Positions 1 to 9,238 are shown, counted from the stretch's first letter. The stretch is DNA of 64,000 bases from Candidatus Phyllobacterium onerii (GCF_028331445.1 NZ_JAQMHX010000018.1:1-64000); one strand, 5' to 3'. A program made the numbers and translations. The notes: a model not told the origin generated them from the sequence alone.

Positions 1-1
1 C

Positions 2-1150
2 CGCAATGCCGATATTCTGAAGGCGATGGGTTTTGCCGGAAGAGCGGTCGATCGCTTCAATCAAGCCAATCAGGATCACCTCGAACTTCAAACACGCACA
101 AACGACATCAGTGGAACATTTGGAGCGATCTCTCGCGTACTTCGCATGATCCTGCAATCTGCAGTGCTTGGTCTGGGTGCGTGGCTCACGATCCAGGGTG
201 AGTTGTCCGCTGGCGCAATTATCGCCGCATCGGTTGCTTCAGCCCGTGCTCTCGCGCCCGTCGATCTCGCAATTGGTAACTGGAAGAGCGTCGTCGCTGC
301 GCGCACGGCATTTGGTAGGCTCAAGGAAACCGTCGTAGCGTTGTCTTCTATTGAGGCACCGATGGATCTGCCGGCTCCTGTTGGATCGTTGAAGGTAGAA
401 AAGATCACGGTAGCCGCGCCAGGGTCCGGCCGAGTGCTTCTGAGCGATGTCAGCTTTGAGATCAATGCGGGTCAGGCGCTCGGCATTATCGGACCGAGCG
501 GCGGTGGCAAGACGACACTTGCGCGTGCCCTGACCGGCATCTGGCCGACGTTACGCGGTAGCGTGCGACTGGATGATGCAGAACTGACGCAGTGGTCGGA
601 CAGCAAGCTCGGCCAATACATGGGCTATCTTCCGCAGGATGTGGCATTGCTGGATGCAACGGTCGAAGAGAATATCTCGCGGCTTGAGCCCAAGGTGGAC
701 GCACGGGCGATCGTCGAGGCGGCCCAGATCACCGGGATTCATGAGATGATCGTGCGCATGCCGGATGGCTATCGCACTGCGCTCGGTCCGCAGGGCGCCT
801 CACTTTCCGCTGGCCAACGCCAGCGCATCGGCTTGGCACGTGCCCTTTACCGTAACCCTTTCATCGTCGTGATGGACGAGCCGAATTCCAATCTCGATGG
901 TGAAGGCGAGATGGCACTAACCCAGACGATAAAGGCGATTCGCGAACGCGGCGGTATTGCCATCGTCATCGCTCACCGGCCAAGCGCTTTAGCCGCAGTG
1001 GACATGGTCGCCGTCATCCAGAATGGCAAGATGGTGGCTTTCGGACCAAAAGACGAAATTCTCAAATCGTCCGCACCCGCAGAAACAGTCAACCGACCCG
1101 CGCCTGCCGCACAAAATGCGCCGCGCGTCACATCGAGGGTTTCAGCATGA
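2..1150 (+). CDS. Type I secretion ABC exporter, PrtD/HlyB-like (5' end outside window)
   Basis: This is the C-terminal two thirds of an inner-membrane ABC exporter that powers one-step export of C-terminally tagged RTX proteins. The frame is open to the left edge, so the true start lies upstream. The visible part holds the last membrane helices (around AVLGLGAWLTIQ and AGAIIAASVASARAL). The nucleotide-binding domain follows, with Walker A GPSGGGKTTL, the signature LSAGQRQRIGLARAL, Walker B FIVVMDEPNSNLD and the switch His in IAHRPS. The tail is Pro/Ala-rich. Its stop overlaps the ATG of the RTX gene (ATGA), and a HlyD adaptor follows, so the three form one secretion operon. The family assignment is strong; the substrate is inferred from position. 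Confidence 0.93.
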   Translation, partial: RNADILKAMGFAGRAVDRFNQANQDHLELQTRTNDISGTFGAISRVLRMILQSAVLGLGAWLTIQGELSAGAIIAASVASARALAPVDLAIGNWKSVVAARTAFGRLKETVVALSSIEAPMDLPAPVGSLKVEKITVAAPGSGRVLLSDVSFEINAGQALGIIGPSGGGKTTLARALTGIWPTLRGSVRLDDAELTQWSDSKLGQYMGYLPQDVALLDATVEENISRLEPKVDARAIVEAAQITGIHEMIVRMPDGYRTALGPQGASLSAGQRQRIGLARALYRNPFIVVMDEPNSNLDGEGEMALTQTIKAIRERGGIAIVIAHRPSALAAVDMVAVIQNGKMVAFGPKDEILKSSAPAETVNRPAPAAQNAPRVTSRVSA

Positions 1151-3783
1151 TGATCGATGTCAAAGGGACCAAAACCACCAAGCCGGAAACGGACGAGTCA
1201 CATGAACATTATGCCCTGAAGAACCAGGACAAACGCTCTAATGCACCACTGTTCTTTACGGTGTTTCTCACCGGGCTTGCGCTTTACTTGAAAAGCGCAT
1301 TCCCGCGGCTGGGCAGTGACGAGCGGCAGGAAGAAGCCAAGTCTCAGGCGCCAGAGCAATCCGGATCGCCGGAAGTCGCTGCAGCTGGCGCTCCCGAAGT
1401 GATGACAGAGCTCGGAGAAGCAACAAGGGAGAAGTCCGGCTCGGGTGGCCGCTTGTTCGGTAGCGGAGACTGGCGCTATGAGCTTTCCGATTCCCCGATG
1501 ATCGAGTTCCAAAAGCTCAACCTTCCAAACTCGGCCCTTTTGAAGAACTTCGGTGGGGTTTCGTTCTCCTTCCATGCGGCAAATGACAATGCCTGGCGCG
1601 GTGGCAGGGTATCAAATATTGGCTACGGCGGTGGCGGTGGCGGTGGCAGTAGTTCAAATTCCCAGGCTGCGCCTGGGTATGACCTCAATCCGCGCGACGA
1701 TCCCGAGTCTGAGGTGGATGACGAGGACGATACGGATGAGGAGAAAGCCGTCAATCGTGCGCCACGAGTCAACGGGCCGGTCTATCTAGCGGATGTCTTT
1801 GGCTGTGCGGTCGCCCTGATCGGGCTTTCCGATCTCCTGCGCGGTGCATCTGATCCGGACGGCGATGCGCTCCGCATCGAGAACGTTAGCGTATCGTCGG
1901 GGACACTGACGCAGACGCCGAGCGGCTGGTATTTCGATGCGGCGATGCTTGGTCCGGTCACCGTTACCTATCAGATCAGCGATGGCAAGGTGTCGATCCT
2001 GCAGACGGCCCAGTTCTCCGTGCTGAAGGCACCGCCGATCATTGGCACGCAAGGCGATGATATCCTCGTCGGAACAAGCTGCGCTGACGACATTGACGGT
2101 CGCGATGGCAATGACAACATCGACAGCCGGGGCGGCAACGACACGGTCAATGGCGGCAATGGCAATGACCATATCATCACCGGCAGTGGTGATGATCTCA
2201 TCTTTGCGGGAGCTGGCGACGACATCGTTCTCGCCGGCCTCGGCGACGATCAGGTCTTTGGCGGCAGCGGCAATGACCGTCTGTTCGGCGAGGAAGGTCG
2301 CGATACCATCTTCGGCGAAAGCGGCGATGATACAATCAGCGGCGGAGAGGATGACGACCTGCTGTTCGGTGGTGATGGCAATGACAACATTGCCGGTGAT
2401 CTTGGCCGCGATACCATCCATGGCGACGCCGGCAATGACCGGCTGGATGGCGGCGGCGGCAACGATAATGTCTTTGGCCAGGCCGGTGCCGATGTTCTCG
2501 ATGGTGGCCTCGGCGATGATTTTCTCAGCGGCGGCAGCGACCAGGACATTGTACGCGGCGGCGCTGGCAAGGATACCATTGCCGGCGATACTGATCAGGC
2601 GGACGATGTTTATGACGGCGGCGCTGACGTCGATACGCTCGATTATACCGCAGTCCTGTATGGCAGCACCATCGATCTCGATGAAGGCACTGCAACCAGT
2701 GACGAGATCGGTCACGACGCGATCTCGAACTTCGAGATCCTGCTGGCCGGGGCGGGACAGGATGACATTCAAGGCAGCGATGCGGCCGAGGAGATCCATG
2801 GCAATGGCGGCGATGATGTGATCGATGGCGGGGGTGGCGCTGACATCGTGTCGGGCGGCGAGGGCAACGATCAACTGTCGGATGGGGCAGGGGCGGACAG
2901 GGTCAGCGGCGATGCTGGCCAGGATACTATCACGGCAGCGATGGACGGGGCGGCCGATACATATGATGGCGGCACCGGCGTCGACACGCTCGACTATTCC
3001 GCCGCGCTGATGACCGTCGTCATTGATCTTGTCGCTGCCAAAGCCAGCGGCGCGGAAATTGGCAGCGACAGCGTCACCAATTTCGAAGTCATCGAGGGCG
3101 GTGCCGGCGATGATGAAATCAGGGGGAGTGGCGCCAATGAAACCCTGATCGGCAACGGCGGAAACGATGTGATATCGGACGGTGCCGGCGAAGACTGCGT
3201 ATTGGCAGGCACCGGCGACGATATCGTGCAGGCTTCTGCCGATGGCAGCGATGACATTTACTGCGGCGAGGACGGGTCGGACACGCTCGACTATTCGCAG
3301 TCGGCGCAAGGCGTGCTTGTCGATCTGAACACGGGTACTGCGACAGGATTTGCGATCGGGAACGATGTGATCTCAGGCTTCGAGCAGGTGATCGGAAGTG
3401 CTGCCAATGATCAGATGAACATCGGCACAACTGCGATGATACTGGAAGGCAATGGGGGTGCCGATACCTTTCAGTTCCAGATCCCCGAAGGCAGTTCCAG
3501 TGCCGAGGTCATCCACCAGATCCTCGACTTCATGGTTGGCGATCGCATCGAGATGTCGAGGTACGAGATCTTCGAAGATGTTATCGATAGCCTGGAGGAC
3601 CGCTTTGAAGACACCTACGGCGATGACGCCGACGCGCAACCGCTGCCGATCCGCGTGCGCCACGAAGGAACTGACGAACTGCAACAGACGCTGATCGAGG
3701 TCGATATGGACCGCGACGAACACTATGAAATGACGATCAATCTGACGGGTCATCACATGTTGATGATCGTCGAAAATCCTTGA
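1147..3783 (+). CDS. RTX (hemolysin-type calcium-binding repeat) protein with N-terminal membrane segment
   Basis: This is an 878-aa probable type I secretion substrate. An N-terminal hydrophobic stretch (about residues 34-52, LFFTVFLTGLALYLKSAF) is followed by a charged linker, a Gly-rich tract and a Glu/Asp-rich tract. A cadherin-like Ig-fold segment (about 205-297, DPDGDALRIENVSVSSG) comes next. From about residue 298 there are many GGxGxDxhx nonapeptides that would form Ca2+-binding parallel beta-rolls. Three spacer modules each begin with a DTLDYS/T motif. The C-terminus (ADTFQFQIPE...ILDFMVGDRIEM) resembles the terminal domain of serralysin-type substrates, where the secretion signal lies. 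No protease or lipase active site was seen, so an adhesin or surface role is likelier than an enzyme. An N-terminal membrane segment is unusual for an RTX substrate. Confidence 0.88.
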   Translation: MMIDVKGTKTTKPETDESHEHYALKNQDKRSNAPLFFTVFLTGLALYLKSAFPRLGSDERQEEAKSQAPEQSGSPEVAAAGAPEVMTELGEATREKSGSGGRLFGSGDWRYELSDSPMIEFQKLNLPNSALLKNFGGVSFSFHAANDNAWRGGRVSNIGYGGGGGGGSSSNSQAAPGYDLNPRDDPESEVDDEDDTDEEKAVNRAPRVNGPVYLADVFGCAVALIGLSDLLRGASDPDGDALRIENVSVSSGTLTQTPSGWYFDAAMLGPVTVTYQISDGKVSILQTAQFSVLKAPPIIGTQGDDILVGTSCADDIDGRDGNDNIDSRGGNDTVNGGNGNDHIITGSGDDLIFAGAGDDIVLAGLGDDQVFGGSGNDRLFGEEGRDTIFGESGDDTISGGEDDDLLFGGDGNDNIAGDLGRDTIHGDAGNDRLDGGGGNDNVFGQAGADVLDGGLGDDFLSGGSDQDIVRGGAGKDTIAGDTDQADDVYDGGADVDTLDYTAVLYGSTIDLDEGTATSDEIGHDAISNFEILLAGAGQDDIQGSDAAEEIHGNGGDDVIDGGGGADIVSGGEGNDQLSDGAGADRVSGDAGQDTITAAMDGAADTYDGGTGVDTLDYSAALMTVVIDLVAAKASGAEIGSDSVTNFEVIEGGAGDDEIRGSGANETLIGNGGNDVISDGAGEDCVLAGTGDDIVQASADGSDDIYCGEDGSDTLDYSQSAQGVLVDLNTGTATGFAIGNDVISGFEQVIGSAANDQMNIGTTAMILEGNGGADTFQFQIPEGSSSAEVIHQILDFMVGDRIEMSRYEIFEDVIDSLEDRFEDTYGDDADAQPLPIRVRHEGTDELQQTLIEVDMDRDEHYEMTINLTGHHMLMIVENP
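2041..3460 (+). repeat. RTX nonapeptide-coding repeats with three long spacer modules
   Basis: Inside the RTX gene, 27-bp units encoding GG-x-G-N/D-D-x-h-x run densely from about 2041 to 2600 and again around 2790-2950 and 3090-3250. Between the blocks lie three diverged copies of a spacer of about 45 codons. Each begins at a DTLDY motif (near 2632, 2986 and 3286) and continues through h-DL-x(3)-A-T/K to an ISNFE-like end. The units are imperfect at DNA level, so this is protein-level repetition and not a satellite. Confidence 0.8.
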
Positions 3784-3820
3784 GTGAACACGTCATCTTG
3801 ACGCGAACGGGAGTGAAGAA

Positions 3821-5158
3821 ATGTTCGGCCGAAAAAAACAAAAAGACCTGGGCCCTGGATCGCAGATCGAGCCGGAAAACAGTTTCCCCGTGGGGCCCCG
3901 GGTCATTGCGGGGGTTACGCTAGGACTAATGCTTTTCGTCGGTGCGGGCGGCTGGGCGGCAACCGCACAGCTGACAGGGGCGATCATCGCACCGGGCATG
4001 GTCAAGGTCGATCAGAACCTGAAATCAATTCAGCACCGCGATGGTGGCATCATCAGCGAGATTGCGGTCAAGGAAGGTGATTTTGTCACCAAGGGCCAGA
4101 TTATGCTGCGGCTTGACGATGCCGAAACCCGGGCAGAGCTTTCGATCGTCCGCACGCAGCTCGTCGAATTTATGGCGAAACAGGCGAGGCTCATGGCTGA
4201 GCGTGATAATCTCGATGCGATCATGATGTCGGCCGAACTAACCGCACGAACCAATGATTATCCACACGTGTTCTTTGGTGAGAAGCGTATGTTTGATGGC
4301 AATCGTCAGAACCGCGAGAGCCAGAAAGAACAGTTGATCCTTGGCATCGATCAATTGGGTGAGGAGATCAAGGGGCTCGAAGCGCAGCACGATGCAAAGA
4401 TCGATGAGATCGCTCTGGTCAAGACTGAACACGGTAAGATCAAGGGGCTGACCGACAAGCGCCTGATCGAAACCTCTCGCAAATATGTCATAGACCGCGA
4501 AATGGCCAAGCTCTTGGGAGAACGCGGAGAGGTCGAAGCCAATATCGCCCGGGCCAAGGCCCGCATGGGTGAAATTCGCCTGCAGATCATTGCCATAGAC
4601 GAGACTGCCCGTACCGAAGCACAGAGGGAGCTCTCCTCCATCGAACCCAAACTCTCCGAACTTCGGGAACGGCGAGTAGCCATGGAGGATCGGCTGGCGC
4701 GAGCCGATATCCGCGCACCGCTCTCGGGCACAGTCAACGAACTCGCGGTCCACACCATCGGCGGCGTCATAACGCCAGCTGAGAAGCTAGTGACACTCGT
4801 GCCGGCCGACGCGGCGCTCAAGATCGAGGCAAAATTATCCCCGACGGATATCGATCAGTTATACGTCGGCCAACCGGCAAAATTGCGCTTTTCGGCATTC
4901 AACACACGCACGACGCCGGAACTGCATGGCAAGATTGCCTATGTTTCCGCCGCGACCAGCAGCGATCCCTCGACCGGCCAGGTCTACTATCTGTGCGATG
5001 TGATCGTTCCCTCGGAGGAGCTTGAAAAGCTCGGCGACAGCAAGCTCATGCCTGGCATGCCAGTCGAAGTCTTTGTTTCGACGGAAGAGCGTACAGCGAT
5101 TTCCTTCCTGTCCAAGCCGCTCGCCGATCAGTTCAGCCGCGCCTTCCGTGAGCAGTAA
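3821..5158 (+). CDS. HlyD-family type I secretion periplasmic adaptor
   Basis: This is a 445-aa membrane-fusion protein that bridges the ABC exporter and an outer-membrane TolC-like channel. A short cytoplasmic N-terminus is followed by one membrane helix (about 27-48, VIAGVTLGLMLFVGAGGW). A lipoyl-like half (GMVKVDQNLKSIQHRDGG), a long charged coiled-coil hairpin (about 105-290), the second lipoyl half (ADIRAPLSGTVNELAVHTIG) and a beta-barrel domain follow. The length matches PrtE/HlyD proteins. It lies 37 bp after the RTX gene with GGGAG upstream of the ATG. No TolC gene is visible nearby, so the outer-membrane channel must come from elsewhere. Confidence 0.93.
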   Translation: MFGRKKQKDLGPGSQIEPENSFPVGPRVIAGVTLGLMLFVGAGGWAATAQLTGAIIAPGMVKVDQNLKSIQHRDGGIISEIAVKEGDFVTKGQIMLRLDDAETRAELSIVRTQLVEFMAKQARLMAERDNLDAIMMSAELTARTNDYPHVFFGEKRMFDGNRQNRESQKEQLILGIDQLGEEIKGLEAQHDAKIDEIALVKTEHGKIKGLTDKRLIETSRKYVIDREMAKLLGERGEVEANIARAKARMGEIRLQIIAIDETARTEAQRELSSIEPKLSELRERRVAMEDRLARADIRAPLSGTVNELAVHTIGGVITPAEKLVTLVPADAALKIEAKLSPTDIDQLYVGQPAKLRFSAFNTRTTPELHGKIAYVSAATSSDPSTGQVYYLCDVIVPSEELEKLGDSKLMPGMPVEVFVSTEERTAISFLSKPLADQFSRAFREQ

Positions 5159-5482
5159 GGAAGGGGCATTAGGAAAGCATCTAAGTGCGGTGATTCACCA
5201 ACGTTAAACGAACTTCAACAAATTGGGTTTGACCGCGCCACATTTTGAAACCAAAGCAGCAATCTCACTGGAGGGCCGCATCTCGTTTGCCAGGACCAAT
5301 GCTTTTCACGCAGTTTAGTCTGTGCAAACGTTAAGCTATAAACTACTCTTGCAAATGGCTGTTTTTGGCCGATGAAGTATTGAAAGCCGTTGCTACGCCC
5401 CTGCGGCATGAATTTCATCCGGTTTGTTGCGATTTATTGTCGCCCAATGTAAGAGGCGAAGTTCGGGAGTGAGGCAAGGGTT
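5159..5482. other. Intergenic stretch between secretion operon and response regulator
   Basis: These 324 bp are AT-richer than the neighbouring genes and have no convincing reading frame. The heptamer ACGTTAA occurs twice (near 5209 and 5329). The segment probably carries the terminator of the secretion operon and the promoter of the response regulator, but no clear hairpin with a T-run was found. Confidence 0.4.
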
Positions 5483-6196
5483 ATGTCGGATCAAATTGAG
5501 GTCATCGTAGTAGACGATTATCCGTTATTCCGGACCGGTATCATTCAAACTCTTAATGCTGACGAGAATATTACGGTTGTAGGCGAAGGATCATCGGCCG
5601 AGGACGCTATCCGACTCAGTTCTCGCCATGCTCCTAATATTGCACTACTGGACATTTCGATGCCAGGTGGCGGCATTGAGGCCGCCAAAAGGCTATTAAA
5701 GTTGACTAGCCCGACTAAGGTCATATTTCTTACCGAGTTGGAAGCAGAAGACAATGTATTGTCGGCCATCGACGCTGGCGCCGTGGGGTATCTTCTGAAG
5801 GGTACGAGCGCCACCGACCTTGTATCGGCGATTAAAATAGTCGCTGCCGGCGGGTCCTTCATGTCGCCAATCATTGGATTCCGTGTCGTCGCTCACCTAA
5901 GACGACCTTCGGTAGCAGACGTGCTTTCCTCCCTATCCCCCCAAGAAGAGCGTACGCTTCGCCTAGTCGCGAACGGATTAAGCAATCGGCAGATTGGTGA
6001 CATCCTCGGGATCGTGGAAAAGTCTGTCAAATCGCATATGACGAATGCAATGGCAAAGCTCGGGGTTCAAAACCGCGTGGCTGCAACGATTGTTGCCCGA
6101 CAAGGCTGGGGCGAATCGATGGTTAACAACGAGGTGGAAGTCAACTCTAATCATGGGGGAACAAAACGAGTAGTTCGGCTCTCCGAGCAACCTTGA
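5483..6196 (+). CDS. LuxR/NarL-family response regulator
   Basis: This 237-aa two-component response regulator has an N-terminal receiver domain with acidic pair D11/D12, probable phospho-acceptor D57 (ALLDISMPG) and the conserved Lys in GYLLKGTS. A C-terminal NarL/LuxR helix-turn-helix occupies about residues 148-210 (LSPQEERTLRLVANG...NRQIGDILGIVEKSVKSH). GGGAGTGAGGCAAGGG precedes the ATG. No cognate kinase gene is adjacent. Its position after a type I secretion operon for an RTX surface protein suggests a role in adhesion or exopolysaccharide control, but that is inference. The last 30 residues are a tail unlike the domain consensus. Confidence 0.92.
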   Translation: MSDQIEVIVVDDYPLFRTGIIQTLNADENITVVGEGSSAEDAIRLSSRHAPNIALLDISMPGGGIEAAKRLLKLTSPTKVIFLTELEAEDNVLSAIDAGAVGYLLKGTSATDLVSAIKIVAAGGSFMSPIIGFRVVAHLRRPSVADVLSSLSPQEERTLRLVANGLSNRQIGDILGIVEKSVKSHMTNAMAKLGVQNRVAATIVARQGWGESMVNNEVEVNSNHGGTKRVVRLSEQP

Positions 6197-6284
6197 CAAA
6201 AGAGTCGTTGATTAGAAAGTTATCAGGGGCTACACGACAGCAAATCGCGAACGACTTCATACGCGGCGTAGGCAATTAAGAAAG

Positions 6285-6601
6285 CCAATGACATGGTACG
6301 CTTGCCATGCGGAACGCAATCCGGGTGAGTTTGTCAAAATGATGCTTGGCGCCCCCGCGCATCTCATCGCGGAACCGCTTCATTATCATCGTCTTGTCCA
6401 TGCCGCTGTCGCCGTAGATTGCCACTGAAGGCATGCCCGCCTCGAGGATGGTCTAAGGAGCCGGCCCAAACGATCGAGAGCCAGCTTGGCTCGTGGGTAG
6501 AGAACCCAACGAAGCGATCGGATGGCTCGGATGCGCTGCTCGTCGGTTTCGGCAAAGAGCGCTACAGCGCCAGCGGTCAGGTGGGAGATCGCTTCACTCA
6601 T
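6285..6601 (-). pseudogene. Decayed TniB-like transposition ATPase
   Basis: Three reading frames on the minus strand must be joined to recover a TniB-type N-terminus. Frame 1 from 6601 gives a start like MSEAISHLTAGAVALFAETD and continues EQRIRAIRSLRWVLYPRAKL. Frame 2 gives LDHPRGG. Frame 3 gives MPSVAIYGDSGMDKTMIMKR. Extra bases near 6454 (A) and 6435 (C) explain both breaks. The Walker A motif GDSGMGKT has become GDSGMDKT. The frame then ends at a stop near 6262 after a degraded segment (FDKLTRIAFRM), far short of a full TniB of about 300 aa. A short upstream frame ending in PFVEDTN (stop at 6608) may be the tail of a TniA. This is the relic of a Tn5053/Tn7-like element. Confidence 0.75.
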
Positions 6602-6754
6602 TTCAACTCAATTCGTGTCCTCGACAAAGGGTACGGGTTTGCTGGAGTCGACGCCGCGAAGCGAGCCCCAACCGCTGTCTTCCGCTTTCGATTTCATGCC
6701 ACACGTTTTCTCTGATGAGTCTTTATATTGGGAACCAAACCATGCCCCGAATAT

Positions 6755-7198
6755 TCAAGACATCAGCAACTGGCCAAGCCATTGGGATTTGATGGACCTC
6801 GACAGGATATTGTCGAAGGAAATTCTGCCCGGACCGTGGATGGCCAAAGCCAGCATTCCGCCCGCGATGGCCAAGTCTTTTTCAAAATGCAGCAACTCGT
6901 TCTGGTCAATGAAATATGTATGAAATAGAACCGCGGTCATTATGCAAAAAATGCCAAGCGCAAGTGCTCCCAAGCGTGTGCAAAATCCAAATGCGATCAA
7001 TGATCCTGCAATAATTTGCAACGCGATTGTAGCCAGAACCAGCGGCGTGCTGATCCCAGCCTTTGTCATTACCGTGATGGAGCCGTCCAAGTGCGTGGCG
7101 AGGGTAAGTCCCTCGTGCAGAAATATCCAGGCCAGCAAAAGGCGGCTGATGAGCACGGCAAGATCAATGCCGCGTATGCCTTTGAGTGGTGTGTTCAC
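6755..7198 (-). CDS. DoxX family membrane protein
   Basis: This is a 147-aa integral membrane protein with four predicted helices: near residues 10-28 (GIDLAVLISRLLLAWIFLHEG), a central pair (LVLATIALQIIAGSLIAFGF, then ALALGIFCIMTAVLFHTYF) and a last near ILAIAGGMLALAI. The RLLLAWIFLHEG entry and the GFCTRLGAL loop fit the DoxX/DoxD-like family, whose members influence redox and thiol stress in some bacteria. It is the last gene of a leftward operon after the TPR and MBL-fold genes. Substrate unknown. Confidence 0.85.
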   Translation of the reverse strand: MNTPLKGIRGIDLAVLISRLLLAWIFLHEGLTLATHLDGSITVMTKAGISTPLVLATIALQIIAGSLIAFGFCTRLGALALGIFCIMTAVLFHTYFIDQNELLHFEKDLAIAGGMLALAIHGPGRISFDNILSRSIKSQWLGQLLMS

Positions 7199-7251
7199 CT
7201 TCGCTACTCCTTGTGGGAAAGAAGCGCGCGGCGTTTAACCGCGCACTATCC

Positions 7252-7713
7252 TTAGTTAACGCCTCTCGATGCTATGTATTTTTGAAGATCGCCCAGTTCG
7301 TCGCAGCCAGCCGGGCAAAGCTGGGTCAACGAGGTGAGCTGCTCCTTGGCCTTGTCCATCTTGCCGGTATCGACATATAATTCACCAAGATATTCCCGCG
7401 CAGCCTTGTGATCGGGCTCAAGGTCCAGGGCCTTCTGATAATAGGTGAGGGACGTATCGAAATCGCCGGTTTTGCGCAGGGTAAATCCCAGCAGATTGTA
7501 GACGTCCGCCTGCTGATTGTCCTCGGCCAAACCACGTAGTTCCGACAGCGCGCTTGTGTAGTCTTTGGCGGCTATTTTTGCGCGAACGGAGGTCAGATCC
7601 GCGGTTCCTGATGTTTCCATATTGTCGACTGCAAAGGCCGGATAGTGACCTGCAGCCGATGCGATCGTCACAAGGGCTAGGCCGATAGTAGCGGCGAATT
7701 TGTTCCTGCTCAT
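7252..7713 (-). CDS. Exported tetratricopeptide-repeat protein
   Basis: This 153-aa protein has a Sec-type signal peptide (KFAATIGLALVTIASAAG, cleavage near residue 28) and then about three TPR units (about residues 40-140). The canonical positions are clear in ADVYNLLGFTLRKTGDFDTS and KAAREYLGELYVDTGKMDKA. Four cysteine-containing positions near the C-terminus (LCPAGCDEL) could form a disulfide. It likely acts as a periplasmic scaffold for the neighbouring exported MBL-fold enzyme. AAGGAG lies just upstream of the ATG, and it follows the MBL gene by about 20 bp. Confidence 0.85.
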   Translation of the reverse strand: MSRNKFAATIGLALVTIASAAGHYPAFAVDNMETSGTADLTSVRAKIAAKDYTSALSELRGLAEDNQQADVYNLLGFTLRKTGDFDTSLTYYQKALDLEPDHKAAREYLGELYVDTGKMDKAKEQLTSLTQLCPAGCDELGDLQKYIASRGVN

Positions 7714-7733
7714 GATTATGCGCTCCTTGTTGG

Positions 7734-8708
7734 TTAAGATTGGATGTTAGGGGTAAAGCCGTAGGCATTGCCGTCCTTGACGAACGTGCCTGAACCTGGA
7801 AATGGAAAATGCGAGCCGCAAATGCTCATATTATCCGCTATGACTCGATCGATCAGATGATGGCGCGTTGAAACCGCTGTCGGTCCATCTTGATCATAAC
7901 TTCCCTGCCATTCCGGATGGGGCGCAAGCAAAGCCGGAACGTACATCGTGTCTGCGGAGACAAGAAGTTGGTCTTTGCCTGACGTTACGAGAAAAGCGGA
8001 GTGGCCAGGCGTGTGGCCGGGCGCTTGGATAAGATGGACACCGGGAGCTACTTCAGCGCCGTCCTTGACCAGGTTCCAGTTCTTCCAGGTCGGAAAGACA
8101 CTTGCAATCCTTTTACCCGCTGGCTTCCTGCCATCGGCGAGCTTGTCAACGCGGCCAGGATCAGTCCACCAATTGTATTCGGTCTCGTTGACGATGAGCT
8201 CAGCATTGCTGAAGACCGGTGCATTCGTCCCCTTTTCCATCAATCCCCAAATATGATCCGGGTGGAAATGCGAGATGACGACCGTGTCGATCTTTGTATA
8301 GTCTATACCGGCCGCTTTCATATTTGCCGGTAAGTGCGTGGCATTCGCTTGCCACTGACCGACGCCGGAACCTGCATCCATCATGATCAGCCGGTCGCCC
8401 ATCTTTAAGACAACGACAGTCAACGGGATGGGCATGAATTCAGTCGTAAGGCCGGCTTTCGCGAGCGCCTCCTTTGTCTGTTCGATAGAAGCATTCTCAA
8501 TGAATGTCGCATCATGCGGTTTACGCCAGATTCCATCATAGACAGCGGTCACTTCAATTGATCCGACAGTGTATTTGTGAAATCCAATCGTTGGTTCAAT
8601 CTGGGCCCCGGCTGATGCCGGAAGGACAAACTCCAGCTTTCCTGCTAGCCCAAAAGCCGCCGCTGCAAGTCCTGATGCGAGTACCGTGCGGCGTGTCATA
8701 TCAAACAT
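7734..8708 (-). CDS. Tat-exported MBL-fold metallo-hydrolase
   Basis: This is a 324-aa metallo-beta-lactamase-fold protein. The N-terminus carries a twin-arginine signal (TRRTVLASGLAAAAFGLAG), so a folded metalloenzyme is probably exported to the periplasm. The metal site is explicit: H147-F-H149-P-D151-H152, a later His in APGHTPGHS, Asp in LLVSADTMY and a final His near CGSHFPFPG. Relatives include AHL lactonases and other hydrolases, so the substrate cannot be read from sequence. It heads the leftward MBL-TPR-DoxX operon and faces the ECF sigma gene, suggesting control by that sigma factor. The start could also be at the second Met, three codons in. Confidence 0.9.
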   Translation of the reverse strand: MFDMTRRTVLASGLAAAAFGLAGKLEFVLPASAGAQIEPTIGFHKYTVGSIEVTAVYDGIWRKPHDATFIENASIEQTKEALAKAGLTTEFMPIPLTVVVLKMGDRLIMMDAGSGVGQWQANATHLPANMKAAGIDYTKIDTVVISHFHPDHIWGLMEKGTNAPVFSNAELIVNETEYNWWTDPGRVDKLADGRKPAGKRIASVFPTWKNWNLVKDGAEVAPGVHLIQAPGHTPGHSAFLVTSGKDQLLVSADTMYVPALLAPHPEWQGSYDQDGPTAVSTRHHLIDRVIADNMSICGSHFPFPGSGTFVKDGNAYGFTPNIQS

Positions 8709-9238
8709 GTGCGTTCTCCTTTATCGATTTGGCTTCTGCCAGGCGGAGAACATGAAAAGACAAGCGCCTCCGCTGATAGAGTAGATTGGGCAAGGCGATG
8801 GTTTATTCCGTAAAGCCCAACCTAAATTAATAAGTCCTTGAAATGGCTAGACTATATTTGCGGCAAACACGTTTGGCGCGTTCAATCGACCGGATTAAAC
8901 AAAGCCATCGACGCGTGCATCGTTGCTGCGCGTCAAACTGTTCAATCGGGTCGCGCAGTAAAAATATTTGAAATAGGGAATATTTTAAGCGCAGATTTGA
9001 TCTAGGTGTTGAGCGTCGTGGGCGAGGAGCTTTCACGGCATGAGACAATCGCCTGAAAGATGAAAAGATAGAAGCCATGCGTTCAGCACACACATCTGCA
9101 TTCTATATGGAATCGCTATTCGCAAGGATTGGTACATATCTTGGAGCAAAACTGAGGCGTTCTGCTTGGACGATTCTGATCAACAACAGCAATCGCACGC
9201 GGCAGATTTCGCCAGACTTCAGGAATGAGGCGTTGGCG
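8709..9238. promoter_or_regulatory. Divergent control region between MBL operon and ECF sigma gene
   Basis: This stretch of about 530 bp separates the MBL-TPR-DoxX operon from the sigma factor (if the latter starts at 9239). It holds an AT-rich patch (around 8955-8990, with GGGAATATTTTAAGCG) that could contain a promoter. An open frame in phase with the sigma gene reaches back to an ATG at 9077, but its residues do not look like an ECF N-terminus. No clear paired ECF promoter motif could be fixed by eye. Confidence 0.35.

Noticed and set aside
2041-2600. Regular 27-bp periodicity that could suggest a CRISPR array
   Set aside because: The units are contiguous, diverged and in frame, and encode RTX nonapeptides. 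There are no unique spacers.
1786-3309. A 507-codon open frame antisense to the RTX gene
   Set aside because: It is produced by the codon pattern of the GGxGxD repeats, has no ribosome-binding site, and the plus-strand RTX protein is unambiguous.
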